Shown piece after piece: positions 52,504-60,130 of a DNA stretch of 64,000 nucleotides (position 1 is the first letter of the stretch; the number at the start of each line of letters is the position of its first letter). Made by a program: the position numbers and the translations under genes. The notes below the pieces were generated by a model. That model was not told the origin of the DNA. It searched no databases and worked only from the letters and a program-made list of their open reading frames with translations. Source of the stretch: JACVRW01 sp963837445 (GTDB lineage Bacteria > Actinomycetota > Thermoleophilia > Solirubrobacterales > Thermoleophilaceae); the NCBI GenBank assembly GCA_963837445.1, contig CAWINK010000002.1:592179-656178 (forward strand). The letters run 5' to 3'.

Positions 52504-52638
52504 CGAGGGCTCACAGGGAACGTCCGACTCAACTGTTGCTCGGGGAGGACAAGGATGGCCAGGCGATGTTTGCGTCATCGGCCATCACAAGGGATGGGCT
52601 CGCTGGGGGAGCCCCGCAACACGGGAGGAAGGTGCCGT

Positions 52639-53259
52639 ATGTCAAACCTAAAGAGGCTCTCACTGCTGACGGCCGTGGCGCTGGCGGTGGTCGGCTACGC
52701 CGCGGTACCGGCGTCGGCCGACATCCTGAGTCCAGGCTCGGGTGGATCGGTGTACTCGGGCGCCATGAAGGGCGTCCGTTCAGGGGCCGCTCCAACGCTC
52801 GTGTCGGGACCCATCACGATCACCTGCCAGCAGGTGACCATCGACGGGACCATGAACGGCGACGCGAGTGGAGGATCGGCGACCGCCGTGCTCGATATCT
52901 CGTTCGCCAACTGCATGACGAATGGCGGCGTGCCGTGCACCATCAGTAGCGTCACTGGCGTCTCCTTCAACGTCACCGAGGCGAACAATCCCTCGTTTAC
53001 GTTCGTCAATACGGAGACGTTCGGGATGACCATCACGTGCGGCCCCTTCTACAGCTGCAACTGGAGCTCGAATCCGTCGACCACTCCGGTGACGATCGAG
53101 GTCAATCAGGCTTCGCAGGTCGCGACCATCAGCGACACGATGAATGTGAGTGGCCCCGTCGGGTGCCCAGCCAGTGGGACCGGCACGTTGAATCTTCAGA
53201 TCGGGATCACGGATGACCAGGATCAGGATCTCGACCTATGGGCAACCGGAACCCTCTAA
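52639..53259 (+). CDS. Tandem secreted protein, copy 3
   Basis: 206 residues. Same architecture as copy 1: signal peptide, then SGGSVYSGAMKGVRSGAAP, ITITCQQ, NCMTNGGVPCTIS, TITCGPFYSCN, GCPASGTGT, and the acidic end ITDDQDQDLDLWATGTL. Leader nearly identical to copy 1 at the DNA level, so this pair is a recent duplication. ATG at 52639 is preferred; the open frame extends upstream into copy 2 only because that copy has lost its stop. Confidence 0.78.
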   Translation: MSNLKRLSLLTAVALAVVGYAAVPASADILSPGSGGSVYSGAMKGVRSGAAPTLVSGPITITCQQVTIDGTMNGDASGGSATAVLDISFANCMTNGGVPCTISSVTGVSFNVTEANNPSFTFVNTETFGMTITCGPFYSCNWSSNPSTTPVTIEVNQASQVATISDTMNVSGPVGCPASGTGTLNLQIGITDDQDQDLDLWATGTL

Positions 53260-53302
53260 GCGAGGGCTGGCAGCGAACGTCCGACTCAACGGATGCTCGA
53301 GC

Positions 53303-53333
53303 GGCCGCGCCGGCTTGCCAGCGTGGCCGTTTC
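53303..53333 (+). terminator. Terminator-like hairpin between copies 3 and 4
   Basis: Same element as at 51820 but eroded: GGCCGCGCCGGC / GCCAGCGTGGCC (two mismatched or wobble positions), two-base loop, then GTTTCG. Probably weaker than the copy at 51820. Confidence 0.6.
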
Positions 53334-53357
53334 GGGACTGAAGGAAGGTGCGTACAG

Positions 53358-54014
53358 ATGAACCTCAAGAGGCTGTTTCTGCTGACGGTCGTGGCGCTGG
53401 CCGTGGTTGCCTCCGCCGCCGTACCCGCATCGGCCGACATCCTGAGCCCAGGAGCATTCGGATCGGTGTACAGCGACTGCGACCCGGGTGGTGATCCGCA
53501 GGACTGCCCCGTGAAGGGCGTCCGTTCAGGGGCCGCTCCAACGTTCACGCGGGGAAGCATGGTGGTCACCTGTCGGACGGCGAATATCGACGGGTTTGTG
53601 GACGGCGATGCGACCACAAGCGGACCGGCGAACGGCGTGCTCAATTTCTCGTGGGAAAGCTGCACGACGTCGTCGGGCACCGAGGGGTGCTCCGTCGATG
53701 ACATCACTGGCGTTGACGTCGACATCACCGAGGCGAATGCTCCCTCGGCGACGATCATCAATACGGTGACGGCCGCGACGACCATCACGTGTGCCAGCGT
53801 CTTCAGCAGCTGCAACTGGAGCTGGAATCCGTCGACCACGCCGGTGACGGCCGAGTTGGATCAGGATTCGCAGGTCGCGACCATCAACGACGTTGGGGAT
53901 GTGGCTGTCAGCTTCGGGTGCCCAGACGAGGGGCCCGGCATGTGGTCGGGGCAGTACCTGATCACGGATGATCAGGATCAGGACCTCGACCTCTGGGCCA
54001 CCGGAACCCTCTGA
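53358..54014 (+). CDS. Tandem secreted protein, copy 4
   Basis: 218 residues. Signal LKRLFLLTVVALAVVASAAVPASAD, then the family domain with YSDCDPGGDPQDCPVKGV, VVTCRTAN, ESCTTSSGTEGCSV, TITCASVFSSCN and FGCPDEG, and the final ITDDQDQDLDLWATGTL. ATG at 53358 with AAGGAAGG upstream. The most divergent of the three intact copies. No function recognised. Confidence 0.78.
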   Translation: MNLKRLFLLTVVALAVVASAAVPASADILSPGAFGSVYSDCDPGGDPQDCPVKGVRSGAAPTFTRGSMVVTCRTANIDGFVDGDATTSGPANGVLNFSWESCTTSSGTEGCSVDDITGVDVDITEANAPSATIINTVTAATTITCASVFSSCNWSWNPSTTPVTAELDQDSQVATINDVGDVAVSFGCPDEGPGMWSGQYLITDDQDQDLDLWATGTL

Positions 54015-54071
54015 GCGAGGGCTGGCCGCGGTACGTTTTGCCGTGAGCCGCGGGCGCTCCGCGCGCGGGAC

Positions 54072-55052
54072 CTACGTGGTCTTCTCCTTGGGACCGTTGC
54101 CGCACTGCGGCACCGTGTAGTCCTTCGCGCAAACCGTCTTGCTCCGGTATTCCCTGCGAAATTTCTGAACCTCCGCCGCGGCGCGTCTGCCGGTCAGCTG
54201 GGTCGCGATCGTCTCTCTGGCCTGGTCCAGCGACTGCGGCGCTTTCGGGGTCACCTTCGTGACCTCGAACACGTACCAGCCCACGCGCGTCTTCACAGGA
54301 CCCTCGATCTCGCCTACCCGAGTCCGGTACACAGCGCGCTCGAGCGATTCCCGCCCCTCCGCCAGCTTCGGTCCCTTTACCGCGCGCGCCCTTGAATGTT
54401 CCGGGTCGCTCGAATATCGCCGCACGACCGCCTGCCATCGCTCGCCGGCTTCGAGCGCCTGAAGCGCCTGCTCGGCGCGTGCCTTGCTCTTGGTCACGAC
54501 GAAGATGAGGTCACGGCTCTCCGGCTCAGTGAAGCGCTTCTCGTGCTGCTCGTAATACGACTCGATCTCCCGGGGGGAGGCTTTCGGAGCCTTCTGGGAG
54601 ATCTTCTGGTCGAGCTTCTGCTGGAGCAGGTCGAGCCGCAAGCGCTGGCGAATGTCCGCCTCGGTCAGGCCGGCGTCCTTGACGTAACGGCTGAACGCTT
54701 CCTCGTTAGGGAAGCTGCTTTTCCGAGCCTCGAGCTCTCGCCCGACTTGATCGTCGGAAACGGTTACGTCCTCAGCAGCGGCCTTCTGCTCTACCCACTC
54801 GGACACGATCAGCGCCTCCATGGTCTTCCGCTTGAAGACCTCGTCTGACTCCCCCTTCAGGAACGGGCTGAGCGTGATCAGCCTGTGCGATTTGTCGTAG
54901 TCGGCCATGGTGATAACCGTGTCGCCGACTTTGGCGACAGCGTTGTTCGGGAGCTCGTCGTCATTCCCGCAGCCGGCAATGGCGAGCGCGCCGAGCCCAA
55001 CGGCAGCCGCAGAGGCGACGAGCCTCAGCGAAGCGACTGTCATCCGGAGCAT
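54072..55052 (-). CDS. SurA/PpiC-like peptidyl-prolyl isomerase lipoprotein
   Basis: 326 residues. Signal VASAAAVGLGALAIAGCGND with a lipobox (IAGC). The SurA N-terminal helical chaperone domain follows (NAVAKVGDTVITMADYDK, SEWVEQKAAAEDVTVSDDQV), then a parvulin-like region (SRDLIFVVTKSKARAEQALQ, YSSDPEHSRA, GPVKTRVGWYVFEVTKVTP) and a C-terminal Cys pair (KTVCAKDY, PQCGNG). An extracytoplasmic foldase for secreted proteins. Its promoter carries a TAGAAAC-type site; the neighbouring secreted genes are plausible clients. Confidence 0.85.
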   Translation of the reverse strand: MLRMTVASLRLVASAAAVGLGALAIAGCGNDDELPNNAVAKVGDTVITMADYDKSHRLITLSPFLKGESDEVFKRKTMEALIVSEWVEQKAAAEDVTVSDDQVGRELEARKSSFPNEEAFSRYVKDAGLTEADIRQRLRLDLLQQKLDQKISQKAPKASPREIESYYEQHEKRFTEPESRDLIFVVTKSKARAEQALQALEAGERWQAVVRRYSSDPEHSRARAVKGPKLAEGRESLERAVYRTRVGEIEGPVKTRVGWYVFEVTKVTPKAPQSLDQARETIATQLTGRRAAAEVQKFRREYRSKTVCAKDYTVPQCGNGPKEKTT

Positions 55053-55109
55053 GCCACGCGCCGTCCCCCCGATCGGCGCCCGTGTCCCTACGCTAGGTCA
55101 TTGCGTAGG

Positions 55110-55129
55110 TAGAAACAGGCGAGTTTTTC
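55110..55129. promoter_or_regulatory. Operator of the TAGAAAC family upstream of surA-like gene
   Basis: TAGAAAC-N6-GTTTTTC, left arm perfect, right arm 5 of 7. Centre about 68 bases upstream of the 55052 start. The flank on the minus strand (TGTTTCTACCTACGC) matches the site at 50855 almost exactly. Confidence 0.6.
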
Positions 55130-55177
55130 AATCGACAGGACAGTACCCTAGCCGAACCCACGAGAAACATGCAGCTC

Positions 55178-55885
55178 CTAGCGGCAGCCTACCGACCCGT
55201 CGTACGTCTTCGTCTGGCCCGTCGTGAAGGTGATCAGCACGTGGTAGCGCCATCTGCGGTCGCGCGGGCAGGAGGTCGTGGCGATCCAGTCCTTGCGCGG
55301 GTCGCCGGCCTTCATGTGCAGCTCGCGCAACACGATCGGGACCCCCGCCACGACCTGCAGCGCGCGCGGGATCCGTACGTGGAGCTTGTAGGACCACCTG
55401 CCGCCCGGCTTCGTCAGCTTCCCGAGGACGGGCATCCGGACGCGGGCCGGGTTGGTGAGCACCGTGTAGAAGAAGACCTTGGCCCGGCCGCCGTTCACCA
55501 CGGTGATCTTCGGATAGGTGAAGACGTCGTCCGCGGTCGCCTTGCCCCTTCCGCGCCCCATGATCGAGCCCTTCGGACAGGCACCCGGCCCTTGACGGGC
55601 CAGCACGTTCTGCGAGCACTTCGGGTACTTGTGCCCGTTGTAGAGCCCGCCCTTGGGGAACCAGACGTCGACCGTGTCCACCAGCGGCGGGTCGTAGCCC
55701 TGTGGGATCGTGATGTAGGCGTGGCTCTCGATCCTGATGGCCTGCGGGTGCTTCGGGGTGCCGGCCTTGTTCGGAACCACCTTGGCGTCGACGTGGATCT
55801 CGATCGGCACGGTCTCCTGGGCGAGCGCCAGGCCCGCCAGGGCGACGGTCAGGCCGGTGGCGGCGGCGCAGAGGCCCAGGCGCAT
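55178..55885 (-). CDS. Secreted protein, paralogue of the mce-linked 32453 gene
   Basis: 235 residues, ATG at 55885. Signal AAATGLTVALAGLALAQE, then the same blocks as the 32453 protein: VPNKAGTPKHPQAI, GGLYNGHKYPKCSQN, GPGACPKGSIMG, FFYTVLTNPARVR, LQVVAGVPIVLREL and DWIATTSCP. Function unknown. Lies between the SurA-like gene and the regulator cluster, possibly co-transcribed with neither. Confidence 0.82.
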   Translation of the reverse strand: MRLGLCAAATGLTVALAGLALAQETVPIEIHVDAKVVPNKAGTPKHPQAIRIESHAYITIPQGYDPPLVDTVDVWFPKGGLYNGHKYPKCSQNVLARQGPGACPKGSIMGRGRGKATADDVFTYPKITVVNGGRAKVFFYTVLTNPARVRMPVLGKLTKPGGRWSYKLHVRIPRALQVVAGVPIVLRELHMKAGDPRKDWIATTSCPRDRRWRYHVLITFTTGQTKTYDGSVGCR

Positions 55886-55912
55886 GACCGGGCCGCTACG
55901 AGGCGACGACGG

Positions 55913-56548
55913 TCACGAAGGCACGGGCTCGAACAGGTCGATCACCTGGTCGAGCCGTTCGCGAACCTCTTGTGCCCCGCCGTCGGCCGCGAGTTCCTCG
56001 CTCACCGTGTGGTGTGCGGCGCCCACCAGGATCTCGAAGCGCAGGCCGGGCAGGTCCTCGTCTCCCGGGCCCGCCTCCTCGGCGAGGATCGCCACGAGGC
56101 GCTCGCGGGCCGCCACGCGCGAGGCGCAGAGCACCGGAAGGTCGGAGCGCCAGGCCACCATCATGCAGAAATGGGCGAGGTCCGGCCGTGTCTTGAACTC
56201 CTCGATCCCCGCGTCGGCCGCGGCGCGCAGACGCTCCTGCCACGACCCGCTGCCACGCAGCGCAGGTGCGCACGCTCGCCGCAGGCGCAGGGCGCCCTCG
56301 TCGTAGGTGGCAGCCAGGCAGGCCTCGAGCGTCGGGTAGTGCTCCGCAGCCTGCTCGGGAGGAACATCCGCGAACTCCGCGATTGCGGCGCAGGTGATCT
56401 CCTCCACCCCATGCCGAACCGCGAACTCGGCCGTCGCCTCCCTCAGGCGCCGGCAGGTCGGGCAGTTCCAGAAGCAGCCATCCGGGCTGTCTGCCGGCCG
56501 CTCGGCGTACTGCGTTCGTGACCCCACGGCGGGGTCTCCCACCCCCAT
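55913..56548 (-). CDS. TetR-like regulator with N-terminal Cys motif and degenerate HTH (member 1)
   Basis: 211 residues from the ATG at 56548. N-terminal DGCFWNCPTCRRLREATAEF contains C-x3-C-x2-C, followed by a TetR-type HTH with unusual sequence (ITCAAIAEFADVPPEQAAEHYPTLEAC) and a helical ligand domain. The C-terminus LFEPVPS matches LLEPVPAY of the protein at 59412. Probably a transcription regulator; the Cys cluster could bind metal or sense redox (inference). Divergent from the TetR at 56606, 57 bases apart. Confidence 0.7.
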   Translation of the reverse strand: MGVGDPAVGSRTQYAERPADSPDGCFWNCPTCRRLREATAEFAVRHGVEEITCAAIAEFADVPPEQAAEHYPTLEACLAATYDEGALRLRRACAPALRGSGSWQERLRAAADAGIEEFKTRPDLAHFCMMVAWRSDLPVLCASRVAARERLVAILAEEAGPGDEDLPGLRFEILVGAAHHTVSEELAADGGAQEVRERLDQVIDLFEPVPS

Positions 56549-56583
56549 GTCAGCGACGTTATCGGATTCTGATGGGTGCCACA

Positions 56584-56603
56584 ACGAAACGTGTATGTTT
56601 CCG
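56584..56603. promoter_or_regulatory. Operator of the TAGAAAC family abutting a tetR start
   Basis: ACGAAAC-N6-GTTTCCG, 5 of 7 in each arm, ending two bases before the ATG at 56606. The spacer and right half read GTGTATGTTT, matching ATGTATGTTT at 60118 in front of the paralogue at 60137. Its position suggests direct blocking of the start or of an overlapping -10. Confidence 0.6.
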
Positions 56604-56605
56604 GC

Positions 56606-57292
56606 ATGGCCCGTCGCGCCCGGACTCGTGGGCGGGATCAGGATCAGCTCCCGCCAGGACGGCATGGACTCCCCCGCGCATTCGTCGTGGCGAACCAGCG
56701 CGAGCGCATCCTGTCGGCGGTCGGAGACGTGGCGAGCGTGGCCGGCTACAGCGACATGACGGTGGAGGACGTGGTCGTGACCGCCGGGGTGTCGCGGCGA
56801 ACCTTCTACGAGCACTTCAAGAGCAAGGACGACGCCTTTCTCGCCGCATACGACGCCGTCCTGACGCAGTTGTTCGCGGCGGTCACGGAGGCGTATGAAC
56901 GCGAGGAACAGGGCCCGGCTCGGCTGCGCGAGGGGCTGTCGGCGTTCCTCGGTTTCTTCGCGCGTGAGCCGGCTTTCGCGCGGATGTGCATCGTCGAGGC
57001 GCTCGCGGCGGGGCCGGAGGCGGTGCAGCGCCGGAACGCCGCGATGGCCACCTGCGCCCGGATCATCGACGAGAACGCTCGGGAGCTCGATCCGCAGCTC
57101 CAGCCCTCGGAGCTCACGGCCGAGACGATCGTGGGCGGCCTGTACGAGGTCATCTTCGCGCGCGTGGTGCGGGGCGAGATCCGTGAGCTGCCCGAGCTTC
57201 TGCCCGACCTGATGTATTCGATGCTGCTGCCGTATGCCGGCCCCGAGGTGGCGCTGGCCCAGTACCACCACGTCCGGCAGCACGCCGCCTAG
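56606..57292 (+). CDS. TetR-family regulator, cluster member 2
   Basis: 228 residues. N-terminal extension with the cluster signature QLPPGRHGLPRAFVVANQRE, HTH with VEDVVVTAGVSRRTFYEHFKSKDDAFLAAYDAV, then a ligand domain with FARMCIVEALAAGPEAVQRRNAAMA, very close to members at 58757 and 60137. ATG at 56606 follows its operator directly. First of the plus-strand regulator run. Confidence 0.88.
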   Translation: MARRARTRGRDQDQLPPGRHGLPRAFVVANQRERILSAVGDVASVAGYSDMTVEDVVVTAGVSRRTFYEHFKSKDDAFLAAYDAVLTQLFAAVTEAYEREEQGPARLREGLSAFLGFFAREPAFARMCIVEALAAGPEAVQRRNAAMATCARIIDENARELDPQLQPSELTAETIVGGLYEVIFARVVRGEIRELPELLPDLMYSMLLPYAGPEVALAQYHHVRQHAA

Positions 57293-57296
57293 AGCC

Positions 57297-57316
57297 TAGA
57301 AACGCACTTGTGTTCA
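57297..57316. promoter_or_regulatory. Operator of the TAGAAAC family upstream of tetR at 57371
   Basis: TAGAAAC-N6-GTGTTCA; left arm perfect, right arm 5 of 7. Between two tetR genes, 55 bases before the second start. Confidence 0.55.
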
Positions 57317-57370
57317 GAGTGCGGAATAAGTAACCTCACTCGGCCATGAGGGAGAGCCCGCCTTACGCCG

Positions 57371-57985
57371 ATGCTGACCACCGCTGCGAGCTCTGAGGCC
57401 GTGAACGGAACGGGTCGGCGCGAGGCGAACCGCGAGCGCGCGCTCGCCGCGATGGCCGAGGCCGTCGGGGAGCGGGGATACCCCGAGACCACGGTGGGCG
57501 ACGTGCTCGAGCGCGCCCGGATGTCGCGCAGGACCTTCTACCAGCTCTTCGACAACCGCGAGGAGTGCTTCCTCGCGACCTATGACCACGCCCGCAGCGA
57601 GGCGCTCGCCTGGCTCGACGATGGGGACGCTCCGCGCGAACCCGCCTCGCGGCACCTGGCGACTGTGCTGACCGACGTGTTGGAGTATCTGGCCACCAAG
57701 CCGGACTTCGCCCGGGTGCTGGTGGTCGAGCCCGTGGCGGCGGGCCCGCTCGGGGTGGCCCGCCACGAGCGGACCATGCAAGAGCTGGCCGAGCGGCTCG
57801 CGCGGTCGAGCGGCCCCAACGGCTCTGACCTTGCGCCGGATCAGCTGCGGCTCCGGTGCGAGGCGAGCGTGGGCGCCGTGCACCGCGTGATGGCAGCCCG
57901 CATCGTGGAAGGCCGCGCGCGCGACCTCCCCGGCCTTGCGAGCGAGCTTGCCGGTCTCGTGCGAACGCTCGCAGCGGTGGCCTAG
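57371..57985 (+). CDS. TetR-family regulator, cluster member 3
   Basis: 204 residues. HTH: RALAAMAEAVGERGYPETTVGDVLERARMSRRTFYQLFDNREECFLATYDHA. Lacks the QLPPGRHGL extension of the other plus-strand members. Ligand domain with FARVLVVEPVAAGPLGVARHERTM, similar in layout to the others. ATG at 57371. Its TAG overlaps the GTG of the next regulator, so those two are co-translated. Confidence 0.85.
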   Translation: MLTTAASSEAVNGTGRREANRERALAAMAEAVGERGYPETTVGDVLERARMSRRTFYQLFDNREECFLATYDHARSEALAWLDDGDAPREPASRHLATVLTDVLEYLATKPDFARVLVVEPVAAGPLGVARHERTMQELAERLARSSGPNGSDLAPDQLRLRCEASVGAVHRVMAARIVEGRARDLPGLASELAGLVRTLAAVA

Positions 57986-58689
57986 TGGCGGGGCAGGTCG
58001 GCTCCCGGCCGCGCATGCCCCATCAGCTCCCCTCCGGGCGCCATGGGCTGCCGCGCAGCTTCGTGGAGAGCAACCAGCGCCAGCGCATCCTCAGGGCAGT
58101 CGTGGAGGTGGCCAGCGGGACCGGGTATGCCGGATTCACCGTGCGCGACGTGATCGAACGTGCCGGCGTGTCGCGTCGCACGTTCTACGAGCACTTCGAG
58201 AACAAGGAGCAGGCCTTTCTCGCGGCCTACGAGCTGGTGGTGGGCCGGCTGGCTGTCGAAATGAAGGCCTCGTCGACGCGAGGCGGGTCGTGGGCTCAGA
58301 GGGTCGGCTTCGGCCTTGACACGTTCCTGGACCGGCTCGCCGGCGACCCGGCGCTTGCCCATCTGTGCATCGTGGACATCCTGGCCGCGGGGCCTTCGGC
58401 CCTGGCCGTCCGGGCGCAGGCGATGGAGGCGTTCCGCGACTTCCTCAGGCCGGACCCCACCGAGGCACCGGCTGGACTGCCGATCCCGGCCCTGGCGGCC
58501 GAGACCGCCATCGGAGGCGCCTACGAGGTCGTCTACTCGGCCGTCCTCCAGGGGCGCACTGCGGAGCTCCCCGTTCTGCTCCCCGAGCTGCTCGAGATCG
58601 TGCTCCTGCCGTTCGTGGGCGCACACGCCGCCGCGGCCGAGGCTGCGGCCGCGCGCGAGCGGCAGGACCAGAAACAGAACCCTCTCTAA
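57985..58689 (+). CDS. TetR-family regulator, cluster member 4
   Basis: 234 residues from a GTG at 57985 that overlaps the previous stop (an ATG at 58015 is the alternative). Signature HQLPSGRHGLPRSFVESNQRQ, HTH VRDVIERAGVSRRTFYEHFENKEQAFLAAYE, ligand domain with LAHLCIVDILAAGPSALAVRAQAM, and a Gln/Ala-rich tail. Clearly paralogous to the members at 56606, 58757 and 60137. Confidence 0.86.
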   Translation: MAGQVGSRPRMPHQLPSGRHGLPRSFVESNQRQRILRAVVEVASGTGYAGFTVRDVIERAGVSRRTFYEHFENKEQAFLAAYELVVGRLAVEMKASSTRGGSWAQRVGFGLDTFLDRLAGDPALAHLCIVDILAAGPSALAVRAQAMEAFRDFLRPDPTEAPAGLPIPALAAETAIGGAYEVVYSAVLQGRTAELPVLLPELLEIVLLPFVGAHAAAAEAAAARERQDQKQNPL

Positions 58690-58692
58690 GAC

Positions 58693-58699
58693 GTTTCTA
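58693..58699. promoter_or_regulatory. Half-site GTTTCTA upstream of tetR at 58757
   Basis: A single consensus half-site four bases after the previous stop and 58 bases before the next start. No matching left arm at the usual spacing, so this may be chance. Confidence 0.25.
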
Positions 58700-58756
58700 A
58701 AAGCGGCGTGCAACGGTGGCGTTTTGGCACAGCAATGGCTATTCTCGCCCATTACC

Positions 58757-59455
58757 GTGCCACGTGAACGTGAAGCGCATCAACTGCCCCCCGGCCGGCA
58801 CGGGCTGTCGCGCACGTTCGTGGCCGAGAACCAGCGTGAGCGGATCCTGGCCGCGGTCGCGGACGTGTCGAGCGCGGCCAGCTATGGGGAGATGACGGTC
58901 GAGGGCATCATCGTGACTGCCGGCATCTCCCGGCGCACCTTCTACGAGCACTTCAAGAACAAGGACGAGGCCTTCCTCGCCGCCTACGACGAGGCGGCGG
59001 GGCGCCTGCTGACCGCGGTTCGCGCCGCATACGAGTCGCGCGAAGGGTTCGCCGAGCGAATCCAGACAGGCATCGAGACTTTCCTCTCGCTGCTGGCGGC
59101 CGACCCGGCGTTCGCGCGGATGTGCATCGTGGAGGTGATGGCAGCGGGCCCGGAGGCGGTGCAGCGCCGCAACGAGGCCATGCAGGCGTTTGCCGCGATG
59201 ATCGACGAGAACGCGCGCGAGCTGCTGGACGAGTCGCCCCCGTCGAGCCTCACGGCCGAGACCGTTGTGGGCGGGATCTACGACGTGATCTACACCCGCA
59301 TACAGCGGGGCGAGGTGGGACAGCTGCCGGAGCTCGCGCCCGACCTCGTCCACTCCGCACTGCTGAACTACCTCCCCCAGGCAGCCGTTGCTGTGGCGAA
59401 GCCGGACGACCCTAATAAGCCGGCACCGGCTCCAGCAGCTCCATCAGCCCCCTGA
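58757..59455 (+). CDS. TetR-family regulator, cluster member 5
   Basis: 232 residues from a GTG at 58757; the longer frame reads the previous gene out of phase. Signature HQLPPGRHGLSRTFVAENQRE, HTH VEGIIVTAGISRRTFYEHFKNKDEAFLAAYDE, and FARMCIVEVMAAGPEAVQRRNEAM. Near-identical in its first 80 residues to the protein at 60137. Pro/Ala-rich tail. Converges with the Cys-type regulator at 59412, overlapping by 44 bases. Confidence 0.86.
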   Translation: MPREREAHQLPPGRHGLSRTFVAENQRERILAAVADVSSAASYGEMTVEGIIVTAGISRRTFYEHFKNKDEAFLAAYDEAAGRLLTAVRAAYESREGFAERIQTGIETFLSLLAADPAFARMCIVEVMAAGPEAVQRRNEAMQAFAAMIDENARELLDESPPSSLTAETVVGGIYDVIYTRIQRGEVGQLPELAPDLVHSALLNYLPQAAVAVAKPDDPNKPAPAPAAPSAP

Positions 59456-60056
59456 CCCGCTCCGCGACGCGGCTCGGCTCGCGGCCCGCGGAAACCTCCT
59501 CCTGGGCGGCCTGGAACAGCGCCCCGACGAGGAACTCGAAATAGAGGTCGGGCAGGCGGAAGGCGTGCTCCCGCTCGTACTCGTCCGCCAGCAGCCGGAC
59601 CACGCGCTGGCGGGCGGCGGTGCGACGCATCCGGAGGCCCGCGTGGCGATGTGTGGGCTCCGTGAAGCAGAGTCGAGCGGCTCCTGGTGTCGCCTCGATG
59701 TGCTCGAGCGCGGACGCGACCCCGATCGAGAAGCGCGTGTGCCAATCCCCCACGCCCGCGAATGCCTCGACCTGGCAGCGGTAGAGCTCCATCGAGAGCT
59801 CGTCATAGGTCGCGACGACGCAGCTTTCGACCGTCCCGTAGTGCGCGGCGAGCGCGGTCTCGGGCAGTTCGGCCCGCGTCGTTAGGTCTCCAGCGGAGAG
59901 CGACTCGAGGTCGTTCTCCACCAGTTCGGCAAGGACGGCGCTCCGGAGTCGGGCGCACGTCCAGCAATCGCCGGCACAGCCCTGCTCCCCACGCGGCGCT
60001 CCTCCCAGAGCTGCTCCCCAAACAGCCACGGGCGGCAACACTAGTACACCGCGCAC
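59412..60056 (-). CDS. TetR-like regulator with N-terminal Cys motif and degenerate HTH (member 6)
   Basis: 214 residues from a GTG at 60056. N-terminal EQGCAGDCWTCARLRSAVL carries the same C-x3-C-x2-C spacing as the protein at 55913, then a diverged TetR HTH (LSAGDLTTRAELPETALAAHYGTVESC) and a helical domain ending LLEPVPAY. The start is chosen because a TAGAAAC-type dyad ends next to it, as at 56606; other GTG codons downstream are possible. Divergent from the TetR at 60137, repeating the layout of the 55913/56606 pair. Confidence 0.68.
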   Translation of the reverse strand: MRGVLVLPPVAVWGAALGGAPRGEQGCAGDCWTCARLRSAVLAELVENDLESLSAGDLTTRAELPETALAAHYGTVESCVVATYDELSMELYRCQVEAFAGVGDWHTRFSIGVASALEHIEATPGAARLCFTEPTHRHAGLRMRRTAARQRVVRLLADEYEREHAFRLPDLYFEFLVGALFQAAQEEVSAGREPSRVAERVRGLMELLEPVPAY

Positions 60057-60057
60057 T

Positions 60058-60077
60058 GAGAAACAAGCAAGTCTCCC
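60058..60077. promoter_or_regulatory. Operator of the TAGAAAC family abutting the 60056 start
   Basis: GAGAAAC-N6-GTCTCCC, spacer AAGCAA. On the minus strand it reads CTTGTTTCTC directly before the proposed GTG. Same relation of dyad to start codon as at 56606. Confidence 0.5.
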
Positions 60078-60110
60078 AACATTTCTCCGGTTACATCTAG
60101 GCGGGCGCCG

Positions 60111-60130
60111 CCGAGACATGTATGTTTTCT
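60111..60130. promoter_or_regulatory. Weak operator of the TAGAAAC family before tetR at 60137
   Basis: CCGAGAC-N6-GTTTTCT. Arms are poor, but the core ATGTATGTTTTCTGG resembles GTGTATGTTTCCGG before the TetR gene at 56606. Ends 6 bases before the GTG start, so the transcript may be leaderless. Confidence 0.4.

Larger units (their letters stand above)
51042..54014 (+). repeat. Tandem duplication of four secreted-protein genes in A-B-A-B order
   Basis: Copies at 51128, 51885, 52639 and 53358 share the signal peptide LKRLSLLTA-ALAVVGYAAVPASAD and the C-terminal ITDD-DQDLDLWATG. Copies 1 and 3 share a nearly identical 85-base leader (starting AAGGATGGCC and ending GGTGCCGTATG), while copies 2 and 4 share another leader with a GC-rich hairpin and the start GATGAACCTCAAGAGG. 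This implies that an ancestral two-gene unit was duplicated as a block, after which copy 2 decayed. Confidence 0.8.

Noticed and set aside
52282..53259. Single fused protein covering the end of copy 2 and all of copy 3
   Set aside because: Copy 2 has lost its stop; copy 3 has its own signal peptide, ribosome-binding site and start at 52639.
51042..54014. CRISPR-like array
   Set aside because: Repeats are whole coding genes of about 700 bases, not short repeats with spacers.
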